A stretch of DNA of 64,000 nucleotides. It comes from Thraustochytrium sp. TN22 (taxonomy: Eukaryota > Sar > Bigyra > Thraustochytrida > Thraustochytriidae). The position numbers were made by a program, and so were the translations under genes. Shown piece by piece: positions 47,310-57,784 of this stretch (positions are counted from its first letter, which is position 1; the number at the start of each line of letters is the position of its first letter). The notes below the pieces were generated by a model. The model was not told where the DNA came from. It worked only from the letters and a program-made list of their open reading frames with translations, and searched no databases. The stretch spans positions 1 to 64,000 of the forward strand of contig JABLUY010000204.1 of NCBI GenBank assembly GCA_013306675.1. The letters run 5' to 3'.

Positions 47310-50300
47310 TCATCTCGTGGCTCCAGTAACTCGAGTCACTCCTTGCGAAACTGCGTCATCTTCTTGGCCTTGTTCTTGTTGGACGTGGGCAAGCTGCGGC
47401 GCGCCGCCCGTGCCGTCGTCGTAGTTGTCATCATCGTCGTCGGCACCAGCTAAGGAAAGGGACCGGCTGGCGGCGCTGGCGAGGTCCGGGACCGAGGGCA
47501 GACGCTGAGAGATGTGGAGCTCGGCAGCCGTCGCAGAGGCGGCAGCGGCACCGCGCAGCGTTGCGCCTTGAGACAAGGAGTGCACGAGGCCCAGATTGGT
47601 AGTCGGGCGCACCTTCATGCTCGCCGTGCTGCTGCGCTTGATGGCGGTGGACGCGAAGGCGACATTGGAGACCGACCGGCGCAAGGACTTGTTCCAGTCG
47701 GTGGTGTCGACTTCGTCGATCGACACGCGGTGCGAAGCGCTGCCATCGTTGGAGCCGGGCCCGAACACCTCATCCACGTCGTTGCGCAGCGCGCCAGGCA
47801 TCGTCTTGTCCGTGCCACTCTGAAAGAACGCGTAGTTAGAGAGGATGTGCGCACGCTGGGCCGTGGCTTCCGGGCAGATGCGGGCGAGCGCGTCAAAGAG
47901 CGGGAAGGCGACGGTGTTGATAAAGTAGAGTTGCGACTGCGGCCCAAAATTTGCCATGAAGGCGCTGACCGGGATCTGCAGGCGGCGCTCCAGCTCCGCC
48001 TGGTTTGCGAACTCCTCCGCAATACGCGAGACCCAGGCCTTGTAGGTGGAGAGCTCGCGCGCGCAGTTTGAGACGTCGGCGCATTTGATGAGAAGATCCA
48101 TGAGCACGGCGCTGGCCTCTTCAGGGTCCTCATGCGCGGCGGCAGGTGCCAGCGTGGCGAGAGCGTCCATTCGCTCGTTGATGTCGTCCACAAATGCCGT
48201 GTGGTTCTCCACAGAGGTGGCGAGCACGAGGCGCGTGACGCGCTTCATGATGGTCTCTTGCGCCTCTAGAGGCTCGCTTTCCAGGAGCGCCCGCAGCAGC
48301 GGCATCGCCGTGGCCGCGTGAAAGTTCTCCAGTAGCGGGTCAGGGAACGGGGCAAAAACCTCGTGCTGCGTCGCCTTGAGGAAAGGACCCGTCACACCCG
48401 GGTGACCAACGTCATGCACGGCTGCGGCCAGCAGCATGATGAGGCGGTCCATCTTGCAGAAATTCTCCGAGGTCTGCCGGCCGCCAACGCTGCGCTCTAG
48501 CTGCTGCGCCGCAGTCGGCGAAAGGGCCGCGGAACTCTCGATGAGCTCACCTTCGCCATTTCCGGCCGCGGAGAGGCTCGAGGAGAGGTAGTCGGCCAGG
48601 TCCGGCCCGCGCGAGCGACAGCGCGAGGCGTCCAGCTCGTCCGCGCTGGGGCAGAGCGCGTACTTGCGGTTCAGGTTTTGCAGCAGGAATACGTGGCAGG
48701 CCTGGACCACGTCAGCGGCGTGGACGCTGTTGTGGTACGGATTGGCCGGATACAGGCGCTCCACCTCCTTGGCGAAGCGATCCACTGTGCTAATGGTGAA
48801 GTTGAAATTCTGGTAGAACCCGTGCTTGATGAAGAGCAGGCGCAGAATCAGGTGCAGGGGTGTGCCGGCGCTGACGCGCTCAAAGGAGAATATGTCAAAG
48901 CTCCAGGCGTCAATCTGCACGGCCAGCGCCGACATGGCGTCGCGCTCGTGGAAGCTCATCCGCTTCGACCAGGCGTCGACCGCCAACGGGTGCGCGTACT
49001 CGTAGAGCGCGTGCTCGCGGTCGCCCTGCGAGCCATGACGGCCGTGCAGATCGTGGCTCTCCGCCGATGACGACCGCATGCTTGACGTGCGGAAGAAGTC
49101 CATGGATCGGCCGCTCAAGCCACTGCGGGCGCGCGAGCCCGGCGAGAACGCCCCCCACTTCGTCCCACGTAGGCTGAAGCCGCCAGTGGAGCTCGAGGCT
49201 CCGACCCCGTCGCCTGCCTCGGCTCCTCCGTCCGGCTTGGGATCCTCCTCGTCCTTTCTCTTCTTCTTTTTGTCCACCTGCACCACGTTGCGCGAGGAGA
49301 ACCGCGGCAGGAACGCCAGCTGCTTTTCGCGGAAGGACCGCTCGTGGTCGATCTCCTCCTCCTCCTCCTCTGCCGCCGCCGCGGCCGCCTCCTTCCTTTT
49401 ATCCTTCTCCACCTTGCCCATCTCGCGCTGGAGCTCATCAGGCGCGGCGTTCTCGTCGGCAACCTCGCCCGCGGGCACAGCTGGCGCGCGCTGTTGCGAG
49501 GCCAGGTCCTCGACTGCGCCCGGGCGCCGTGCGGCCAAGGAAGTAGGCATGCACGGGAGGAGGAAAAGGACGGCTGCCACTCGTCGCCGCCAGCCCGCAA
49601 AGAGAATGCGCTGGAATACGTGCATGTTGGCACCGACGGCGACCGTGCCGCCGTGGTCACGGCCGGAGGGCCAGCCCTCTTCGTGCACAAGGGTGGTCGA
49701 GGACGCGCCGTAGACGCCGGTCACGTCAGACTCGAGCGAAGGAAGCCTCTCCAGCGGCAAGGACCCATGGTTGAGGGTCGCGCGCATGCTTGGAGCGCGC
49801 TGCATGGCCGCCTTACGCGTGGACTGCCGGATGGACCTCAGCGTTTCCATGAACTGCTTCGTGTCGTCCTCCGCCACCTTGGACAGCGGGACGTGCTCCT
49901 TGAAGCCGGAGGCGCGGCCGACGCTGCCTCCCGTGTTCAGCCCGTACGTCAGGACGTCCGTCATCATGGCAGAAGAGCGCCGCATGCTCGCCCAAAGCGC
50001 GGACCGCGAGTCGCCAGACGCCTCTCTGCCGCCGCCCAGGTTCATGCGCGAAAACGAAGTTCTCACCTTGAACGCCGAGGCGCCGGCGCTGCCGCCTTCG
50101 CCGCCGCCGACCCGCCCTGCCGAGGTCGGTTCGCCGTCCTCCTTGATCAGCTCCACTGGAGGCAGCTCAAGGTCAAGCGCGGCGTGCAGGTCGCTGTGGT
50201 AGAGGTCATGCGCCGCCTGCACCTGGCGCGCGCCGAGATGGTGGAAGAGCATGGCGGTGTGCACCTGCAGCGAGGTCGGGTCGTCACGGCGCAGCTTGCC

Positions 50301-53300
50301 CTTGCCGAAGCAGATCGCCTCGTACCATGGCTCAAAGGCCTGCAAGGCGCTCTGGTGCAGGCGTTTGCGCTGGGCGAGCAGCATCTCGCGGTACGCCTTG
50401 TCGCGGAGGACGAGATCGTTGAAGCGGAAACAGCGATCCGCGCCGCGTCGCAGCTCAAGCGGCATGGAGCGGGTTGAGACCACGCGCAGGTACGGGCAGA
50501 ACTCTTCGTTGCGGAGGCGGTCTATGAGTAACTTGTCGCCGCGCTCCCAGGGTGGGCGCGACACCTCGGCGATGACGCCCAGCTGCAGGAGGCGCTGAAG
50601 ACGCGCCTCCAGTTTGAAGAGTGCATCTTCCGCCACAGTCACCTCCGGCGCCTGCGAAGCGCTGGCGCAGGCCACGCTGGGCTGCTCCTTGATGTCGCGA
50701 TCGACCTCCTTGAACGGGAAGATGGCGGCCAAGAAGCCCAGGTCAAAGTAAACGCCAAAGGTGCCAAGGCCACGCGCCAAGACGGCCGCGCACCGCAGGA
50801 GCATCTTATCGGCAACGCGTAGGCGGTCCAGGACCTGCGCCTCCCAGCGCGTGTTGACACACCGGCAGCAGTTGGCCAGCACCTGCTGGCGGCGCTCCAC
50901 GGTCCGCCCGTTGAAGCGCACGCGCGTCTCCGGCATGACGGACGTGATGGATTGGCGCTTGCGCAAAACGACGCCGCTCGAGCGTCTGGCGCCCGAGTTG
51001 GCGCCCCCTTCCGGCGCCAGAAGGGGCCCGACGGAACCGTCCGTCGGCAGGCCCTCTACAGCGCCGAGCGCACGGAGCATGTGCAGGCAGGCCATGATGC
51101 GGCCCAGGCTACCGCCCGTGATGCGCTGCACGAGCTGCACGAGCCAGACCGACGCGGTAGTTACCTGGTAATACATGCAGATGGCGCGCTCGCACTGCAG
51201 GACGGAGAGTGGCTGCTCGGTAATGACCATGGTACGCATGTGCTGCATGAACGCAACGTAGTCGTCCTCGAGGCCGCCGACTCCAGGCCGCCGCACGAGC
51301 GGGTGCAGCGGCACGAGCGAGACGAGCAGAAAGACACCGGCGAAGGCGCGCTTCGCGGCGGCCTTTTCGTCGAGCCGGCGCCGGCCGGCCGTGGGTTGGC
51401 GCAGGTCCTCGGCGCTGGCCTGCTGCGCGTGCTGCGCCGCGAAAGCTTCTGCGACGCCCCGTGTGATGGACCAGTCCAGCGGGGTCATGTGGTGTCCGTG
51501 CTCGATCGTGAGAATGAGCGTGCCTCCAGCACGCAGCGCACCCTGAAGGAGCTCGCGCACCGCGTGCAAGAGCGTAGTGAGCTCCTGGGAGGTGAGTGAG
51601 AAGATGTCCTCGTCGCTCTCGGCCGTCTGCACGGCGGAGGGCCAGCGAGCAAAGCAACCCGCGTCCAGGACTGCCGCGTTCAACACGACGCCGCGCGCCT
51701 TGGCCATGAGCAGAACGCCGCGGAGCACGCGCGCCCAGACTGGCGCTCCAAAGCGCAGCGAGTCCGTAAAGCCGGCTCGCGTTCGGAGGAGCATGGGCTG
51801 GCCTCGGGCTGCCGGGCTCAGTGTTCCACTTGTTCCCTGTGCAGCAGCATTGTGGCCGCCCTGGCCGCCCTGGCCGCCCTGATTCATGCCGCCGCGACCT
51901 GTGACGGAGCGGCTCGAGCCAACCGCCTGCTGGAAGAACCTGGCGGTCTTGCTCGACGTTGTCTTGAGGCCATCGCGCATTCCTGGGTGCAGGCGCTGCA
52001 CGGTGCGCACGTCTTCGCCGACGAGGTAGCACGGTTCGGCGCGGAGCTCGTTCCAGGCAACCATGCAAAAGAGATCGACGCAGTCCTGCGCCGCAGTGGC
52101 GTCGCGGCCGCAGAGCGCCAGCGAGGCCGGATGCCGGCCGCTCGAATAGATGAAGTTGTCTAGCGCGAGCATGGCGTCAACGTAGCGCGAGCGCCACGTC
52201 TCGGTTAGGCCCGGAAGCTCGCGCGCTGCGCGAAAGCTGGCCGACATGCGGCGCACGTGATCGACCGGATCTTCAAGCGCCGCCCAGCCCGGCTGGAACG
52301 CGAGCTCGCCGCCCTGCTTGCCCTTGAGCGCGACCTCGCCCAGGCTGGCAAAGACGAAGTCATTGCCACTCGCCATGCACGCGGCCTGTGTGCAGGCGTC
52401 GCAGACGATGCGTCCCACGTAGCCGCCGGTCTTGCGCAACTTGCTCTCCAACTTTTGCGCGGCCTGCATGAGGCGAGCGCTGATGTTGACGCTGTCGCCC
52501 AGCACGGTGTACTCCTTGCGCGACCCGCTGCCGACTGGCCCGCAGAGCGCCGTCCCGGAGGTGATGCCTACGAAGCGCCGGCGCGCCGGGTCCACCTCGC
52601 GCAGGACCTGGACTGCGCGTAGCGCGAAGGCCACGCCGCGCATCGGATCGTCCTCATGCGCAAGCGGCGGTAGCCCCACCGCTAGGAGAACCGTCGTGCC
52701 CTTGTCGTCAACGAGGAACTTGTTGACGCTGGCCTCGACGCGATACGCCTCGCGCTGCACGCTGCGGAAGACCGCCTGCACGCTCTGCAGGCGCGCAGGC
52801 GTCATTTGAACCAGGTCGCGCGGGTCAAAGCCGAGGTTGAAGAAGATCGTCGTCACTTCGCGCACCTCAGACATCCAACTGAGGTTGACCTGGCCGTAGA
52901 TTTGCACCGACGCCGGCACGTAGCGCTGCAGCTGGCGCAGCTCGTGAATGGTGGTGAAGGTGGGCCGTTTGATGGACACATTACGCACCCAGCGCCGCGT
53001 GCTCTTCACCACCATGCATCCGCTCGGCAGGCGTTCGCCCTCGAACTGCTCGCGGAGGAGCTCCCACACCTGCGGCGACACCACGGTCTGGCCCGGCTTG
53101 CCCTGCGCCTCGCACGCAAAGGCTTGCTGCAGCGCCTCGCCGCACGGCACGATCTCGACGCGGCTCTGCTCTCCGCCCACGTGCAAGATGGACGCGGACC
53201 CCACGCCCACGCCGATCTTGATGGAGAACTCCACGCCGGCTGCCAGCTCCGCGCCGTGCAGCTCGTCTTGGAGCTGCAGGCAGGCCTGTGCGGCCTTGGC

Positions 53301-53933
53301 AGCCATGGTGGCCGGGTCCAGGTCGCCCCCCTTGCTCTGTTCTGGCCGCCAGAACACGAGCATCGCATCGCCGGCAAACTTCATGATGTCGCCGCCGCCC
53401 TTGCTGAGCAGCTTATTGATGCGCTCAAAATACCGGTTCAGGTAGAACCCGAGCATCTCGTTGCCCGAGCTGCCCTGCTCGCTGAGCCGCTCGGTGAGCT
53501 TGGTGAACCCGCTCACGTCTAAGAATACGGCCACCGTCTGGAGCTCCTGATTGTACGGAGTCAGGTCCCACATACGATCCACCTCGTGCAGCATGCGCTG
53601 CACGAAGTCCACCAGGTGCACCGCCACGAAGTCCTGCACCATGCGTGCGCCGGTGTGGCCTTCGCCCTTGTCGCATGGTGGTGGCGACTCCATCAGTGCG
53701 GACCTGCGGCGCGCTAGTGCCGCGGCCGTCGCCGACCGTGGGCCAAGCTCCATTTGCGCGCCAAAACTAGGGCGATTGCGCGCGGCCTGCTCGCTCGCGA
53801 CGCTGGCGGCCAGGCTCAGCATCGAGTCGCCGACCTTTGCGCTTGCGTCCATGCCGCCCTCGACGCCGCGGCTCTCCCGCCTGCGCACCGCGTCGCCCAG
53901 CTGGGCGCCGACCCCATCCGAGGTCGTCGGCAT
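47310..53933 (-). CDS. Soluble-adenylyl-cyclase / cyclic nucleotide phosphodiesterase fusion
   Basis: 2207 residues from the ATG at 53933. Two class III cyclase domains of sAC (ADCY10) type lie at about 130-290 and 380-530. C1 has D139 (F-L-D-V-S-G-F), K185 and D189 (G-D-I-M-K-F-A-G-D-A). C2 has K405 (V-N-K-F), T476 (E-Y-T-V-L-G-D), N483 and R487, so metal, base and transition-state residues are all present. The following ~900 residues occupy the place of the sAC NTPase/TPR part. The Walker A position reads L-C-G-R-D-A-T-A-A near 600, without G-K-S/T. A charged Lys/Glu linker leads to a class I PDE domain (about 1660-2010): H1734 (Y-H-N-S-V-H-A-A-D), H1840-D1841-x-x-H1844 and D1953 (K-C-A-D-V-S-N). 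No membrane helix is seen. It would both make and hydrolyse cAMP. Confidence 0.93.
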   Translation of the reverse strand: MPTTSDGVGAQLGDAVRRRESRGVEGGMDASAKVGDSMLSLAASVASEQAARNRPSFGAQMELGPRSATAAALARRRSALMESPPPCDKGEGHTGARMVQDFVAVHLVDFVQRMLHEVDRMWDLTPYNQELQTVAVFLDVSGFTKLTERLSEQGSSGNEMLGFYLNRYFERINKLLSKGGGDIMKFAGDAMLVFWRPEQSKGGDLDPATMAAKAAQACLQLQDELHGAELAAGVEFSIKIGVGVGSASILHVGGEQSRVEIVPCGEALQQAFACEAQGKPGQTVVSPQVWELLREQFEGERLPSGCMVVKSTRRWVRNVSIKRPTFTTIHELRQLQRYVPASVQIYGQVNLSWMSEVREVTTIFFNLGFDPRDLVQMTPARLQSVQAVFRSVQREAYRVEASVNKFLVDDKGTTVLLAVGLPPLAHEDDPMRGVAFALRAVQVLREVDPARRRFVGITSGTALCGPVGSGSRKEYTVLGDSVNISARLMQAAQKLESKLRKTGGYVGRIVCDACTQAACMASGNDFVFASLGEVALKGKQGGELAFQPGWAALEDPVDHVRRMSASFRAARELPGLTETWRSRYVDAMLALDNFIYSSGRHPASLALCGRDATAAQDCVDLFCMVAWNELRAEPCYLVGEDVRTVQRLHPGMRDGLKTTSSKTARFFQQAVGSSRSVTGRGGMNQGGQGGQGGHNAAAQGTSGTLSPAARGQPMLLRTRAGFTDSLRFGAPVWARVLRGVLLMAKARGVVLNAAVLDAGCFARWPSAVQTAESDEDIFSLTSQELTTLLHAVRELLQGALRAGGTLILTIEHGHHMTPLDWSITRGVAEAFAAQHAQQASAEDLRQPTAGRRRLDEKAAAKRAFAGVFLLVSLVPLHPLVRRPGVGGLEDDYVAFMQHMRTMVITEQPLSVLQCERAICMYYQVTTASVWLVQLVQRITGGSLGRIMACLHMLRALGAVEGLPTDGSVGPLLAPEGGANSGARRSSGVVLRKRQSITSVMPETRVRFNGRTVERRQQVLANCCRCVNTRWEAQVLDRLRVADKMLLRCAAVLARGLGTFGVYFDLGFLAAIFPFKEVDRDIKEQPSVACASASQAPEVTVAEDALFKLEARLQRLLQLGVIAEVSRPPWERGDKLLIDRLRNEEFCPYLRVVSTRSMPLELRRGADRCFRFNDLVLRDKAYREMLLAQRKRLHQSALQAFEPWYEAICFGKGKLRRDDPTSLQVHTAMLFHHLGARQVQAAHDLYHSDLHAALDLELPPVELIKEDGEPTSAGRVGGGEGGSAGASAFKVRTSFSRMNLGGGREASGDSRSALWASMRRSSAMMTDVLTYGLNTGGSVGRASGFKEHVPLSKVAEDDTKQFMETLRSIRQSTRKAAMQRAPSMRATLNHGSLPLERLPSLESDVTGVYGASSTTLVHEEGWPSGRDHGGTVAVGANMHVFQRILFAGWRRRVAAVLFLLPCMPTSLAARRPGAVEDLASQQRAPAVPAGEVADENAAPDELQREMGKVEKDKRKEAAAAAAEEEEEEIDHERSFREKQLAFLPRFSSRNVVQVDKKKKRKDEEDPKPDGGAEAGDGVGASSSTGGFSLRGTKWGAFSPGSRARSGLSGRSMDFFRTSSMRSSSAESHDLHGRHGSQGDREHALYEYAHPLAVDAWSKRMSFHERDAMSALAVQIDAWSFDIFSFERVSAGTPLHLILRLLFIKHGFYQNFNFTISTVDRFAKEVERLYPANPYHNSVHAADVVQACHVFLLQNLNRKYALCPSADELDASRCRSRGPDLADYLSSSLSAAGNGEGELIESSAALSPTAAQQLERSVGGRQTSENFCKMDRLIMLLAAAVHDVGHPGVTGPFLKATQHEVFAPFPDPLLENFHAATAMPLLRALLESEPLEAQETIMKRVTRLVLATSVENHTAFVDDINERMDALATLAPAAAHEDPEEASAVLMDLLIKCADVSNCARELSTYKAWVSRIAEEFANQAELERRLQIPVSAFMANFGPQSQLYFINTVAFPLFDALARICPEATAQRAHILSNYAFFQSGTDKTMPGALRNDVDEVFGPGSNDGSASHRVSIDEVDTTDWNKSLRRSVSNVAFASTAIKRSSTASMKVRPTTNLGLVHSLSQGATLRGAAAASATAAELHISQRLPSVPDLASAASRSLSLAGADDDDDNYDDGTGGAPQLAHVQQEQGQEDDAVSQGVTRVTGATR

Positions 53934-54939
53934 AGCTTCGCCGCGGCCATGCGCTGCGCCACGCTGCGCACTTGCGCTCGTCCGTCCGTCACCTTGCCCA
54001 CGAGAGCAGCCTTGGCCTGTGCTGAGCACGTCTTCGTCGCCACCACAAAGGACTCAAGAGCACGTGGTGTTCTTGGCCGCTTCACGTTGACTGTGCGAGC
54101 ACGCCGCACTGCACGCACACCGTTTCTCTAGAGCTTAGCTAGAGTTATCGCCAGCTCTCGAGATCGTCGACGAATGTGACGGCTCTCTCTGCGGTCAAGC
54201 CAACCCGTCCACCGTCCTGACGCTCCGCTCTTGACGCGCTGGTTCCCGCCGCCCTTGGAACTCTCTCCAAGTGCACGGTCACCTCCGTCAGCGGCCTCGT
54301 AACGGACTCCCAGCTCGCACCGCCAAGCACAGCGACGCTGAGACTCGGACGCCTCCCTGTCAGCTCGAACCGGCGCTGAGCCTGGTCGTCCACGCCATGG
54401 TCGCGCTCGATGCAAGGTCAGCCCTGATCTGCCAGGCTTTCCCGACTCGGAGTCCGACTCGGCCTCGGCCTGCCAGTGGAGTCTTTTGCCAGTGGCAGCT
54501 GTTGTTTGCTCGCGATAGCGTTACCGTTTCCGCAGCCGCCCCAGCCGACGTAGCCGCAGCCGCATCAGGGTGGTTCGTCTTTTGCGCAACGCATTCTGCG
54601 CGCAACGCATTCTGAGCGCAACCCTTTTTCGCCGCTTCCTCCTTACAGTTAGTTGTAGCGGCCGAGTCCCTCGCTCTAGCCAGCTAGCCTCGGCGAGCGT
54701 GTGGATCGTCGCGAGACAAGCTAGAAACCTGGCCGCAGCCGCAGCCCTCGCGCCTCTCGCCCGTCCAGCGCGGCCCCCAGGGCCGGCGCGGGCCCAGCGG
54801 CGAGGCCCAGGCCTCGCGGCGGCGAGGAAGTTTTTTGCCGCGGAAAGCGCGGCAAAACAAGATCAGGTGGAAGCTCGATCAAACGCGGCGCCTCGGCGCG
54901 CGCAAACCAGGGGCGAGCGCGCGCGCGCCCGCCGGCGCC
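53934..54939. other. Divergent promoter region (cyclase-PDE / Enhancer of polycomb)
   Basis: GAGCTTAGCTAGAG at 54131-54144 (~200 bp from the minus-strand ATG), GCCAGTG at 54472 and 54488, a doubled GCGCAACGCATTCT near 54585-54615, and CTAGCCAGCTAGCC at 54676-54689 (~250 bp from the EPL1 ATG). No gene is supported. Confidence 0.55.
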
Positions 54940-57567
54940 ATGTCGCAGCGGCGGCCGGCGTCGCGGCGGCCGCTGGACCCGTACCGGCAGCTGCAGGTGG
55001 TGCGCGACGCGGCGCGCTTCGAGGCGGCGGCGGAGGACGACGATGGCGCCGGGCCCGCCAGCCCGACGCCGCCGCCGCCGGCCGCCGCCGACGCGGGCGC
55101 GGCGCGCGGCGGGCCCAAGGGCGGCCGCCGCGGCGGCGGCGGCGGCGGCGGCGCCGCCGCCGGAGACGCCGCTGCCGCCGGCACCGCAGCAGCAGGAGCA
55201 GCAGGAGCAGCAGCAACAACAGAGGACGCCGCCGCCGCGGGCGAGACGGTTAACGACACGGACAAGAACACCAAGGAAGGCGAGGCGCAGGACGCGCCCG
55301 CCGACCTGGCGCAAAAGGAGGAGAAACTCAAGGCGGCCGACCAGGCCGAGCGCCAGCAGCAGGCCTCGGCCGAGCGCGCGCGCAACCGGTTCAAAGCCGC
55401 CGCCGCGGCGCCGACCCATGTCGTGCCTGGCACGCTGGTACGTTGTGCTTGACGCTGGCTTGCATTTCCATGCAGAGAGATAGGTGAGGGTAGACGAGAA
55501 GTGAGAGGAGGACTAACGAGGCGACGCGGCGCGCGGCACGTCCCACAGACAGAGCAACTGAACGTGGACCAGGGGGCGGCCCGCGGGAAGCAGGCGACCT
55601 TCAACCTGCCCGTGCCCGAGTCGCAGCGCGTGTCGACCTTCGATCAGACCGTGCCGGGCAACTTTCGACCGAATAACGCCTATGTGCGGCACCGGCCGAG
55701 CCACCGCGACGACCACAACTTCACGGGCGACGTCGAGTACGAAATGTCCTTGGAGGACGAGGAGTGGCTCAAGGCGCACCCCAAGTACGGGCCTAAGGGG
55801 CCGTTCCCGCTGTCCGAGGAGGACTTTGAGCGCCTGATCGACCTCATGGAGCGGCGCACGGGCCGTGACTTCCCCGTGAGTCTAGACATCGTGCTGCAGC
55901 TCGTGAAGAAGCACCTGGACCTGGACCTGCGCAGCAAGGAGAATACAGTCGTGCAGGACCTGTACTCGCTGTGGTTCCAGAAGCGACAGCGCTTGCGCAA
56001 GCCGCTCCTGCGGCGCTTTTGGCCGGCCACGGCTGCGGATGACTCCAGCCCCAACCTGACGTTTCGGCCGCTGGAGAAGGAGCGCTACCGCCTGCGCAAG
56101 AAGCGCCAAAACAACATGGACTCGTACGAGAAGATGGTGCAGCTCAAGAGCGACTTTGAGATGATGCGCTGCCTGCTGGAGCTTGTGCGCCGCCGCGAGC
56201 AGCTGCGCGAGATCGAGGCCGACCTCCTCGAGGACGAGCTGCGGCAGGGCCTGGATGACATCGTACACGGGGCGGGTCAGGCGCCGCCGCGCGCCCCCGC
56301 CACCAAAGCGCCGGCCACCATCACTGTGGGGCCGCTCATCCCGGAGGAGTACGAGGCCATCTTTGAAATCAACGCTCAGCCGCCCTCGCCCAGCGCCACG
56401 CCCACGCCATCCGTGCTGGACCGGACCGGGTCCGAGGCGGCCAGCCTCGACGTCAGCCTCGTCGACGCCGACGACCTGCGATCCTCGGGCACCAAGAAGA
56501 AGAAGGGCAACAAGAAGGGCAACAAGAAGCGCGCGCTCGAGGAGGCCTTTTTGGCCGCCGGCGCCGTGCCTGGGTCGGTGGCCAGCCTGGACCCGGCCGC
56601 CGCACCCGGCGGCGCTGGCGCCGCCGCCACGCCAGGGGGTGCCGCGGGGGCGGCCGCCGCCGCCGCCTCGACCGCGGCCAACAAGAAAAAGAAGAAGAAG
56701 AAGAAGGTGCAGGGCGACGTCAAGCAGCAAGACGCTTCGCAGGCCGGCGCGAATGGCGGAAGCGCGCCTGCGGACGGCGCGGCCGCGGCCACGGCCGCGG
56801 GCGCCATGCCGCCGCCTGCGCGGCCCAAGAAGTCGGCCAAGCCGCCCCCATTCCTGCACTCGATCGAGAACTTCGCACACTACGCGAGCCAGGACTTCGA
56901 GCTCATGCAGCCGCAGGTGCCGACGTGGCCCCCGCCGGCTCAGGGCCTCACGGAACTGCAGAGGCGCCAGGCGTTGCAGGCGCAGGCGCAGACACAGCCG
57001 GACGCCGCGCCCACGCTGCCGCCCACGGTGGAGGACGACTTCCCGCGCAAGCTGTACTATCATAACCTGGCGCCGCCGCTGCAGTCGCACGCCGCTGTCT
57101 ACAAGGAGCGCCAGCGCTTTCGATGCAGGGGTCGCATCGGCCGCGGCGGCCGCATCCTCATGGACCGGATCGCGGTGTCCCAAGGCCCGGGTGCCGGCGC
57201 GGGCGTCTTGGGCGCGCAGTCGTTATTTCAGTCGCAGAAGCAAAAGATCCGCGACCCGTACGTGGGCCGCTCGCCGCTCGACAGCGGGCAGGACTTTTTG
57301 GACCCGAGTCGGCCCCGCGTCGCGCACGGCCCAGGGCTTGACCGGAACGCCAAGCCGGTCACGCTCAACGCGCACGCGCGTGCCAAATTGCAGTCTATCT
57401 ACGCGCGCGAGGACAGCGAGGACGAGGACGTGCAGGTCATTCCGTATCCGTATCTGTCCGTGCCCCTTCACCCGGACCCGGAGGACGCCGCGCGTCTGCA
57501 GGCCATGGCAACCAAGGTCCAGCTGCAGACGATCCGCGAGGCCAAGTTCCGATTTCTCATCCAGTAG
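54940..57567 (+). CDS. EPL1: Enhancer of polycomb homologue (NuA4/TIP60 subunit), one intron
   Basis: Exons 54940-55437 and 55549-57567 with a 111-bp phase-0 GT-AG intron; 838 residues. The N-terminus starts S-Q-R-R-P-A-S-R-R-P-L-D, and an Ala/Gly-rich stretch follows. The EPcA domain spans about 170-385: S-L-E-D-E-E-W-L, F-E-R-L-I-D-L-M-E, then E-K-E-R-Y-R-L-R-K-K-R (346) and N-M-D-S-Y-E-K-M. These are the hallmarks of EPC1/Epl1, the platform that holds the Esa1/TIP60 acetyltransferase on nucleosomes. Lys-rich blocks and an Ala/Pro-rich linker follow. The C-terminal R-G-R-I-G-R-G-G-R-I-L-M-D-R near 693 is the second conserved block. Splicing is supported by frame continuity: neither exon alone holds a proper start with the full domain. 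Confidence 0.9.
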
Positions 57568-57784
57568 AGGATGTGGTATTGGTCTTGGTGTGGCTTTTCT
57601 ATTTTTTGGTCTGTCACCCACGCCTGTCTGTCTATTTGTCCTTGGGACTGTCTCTTTTTCTTTGTTGTCGAGTTGCTATCGGTCTCACTCTGGTCTGTGC
57701 GTGTGTGTCTGATCTTCTTTACTTCTGGTAAGTTACCTGGTACTACATGTTGTCCTCACACTCAGTCACCCCCTCACTTCACAG

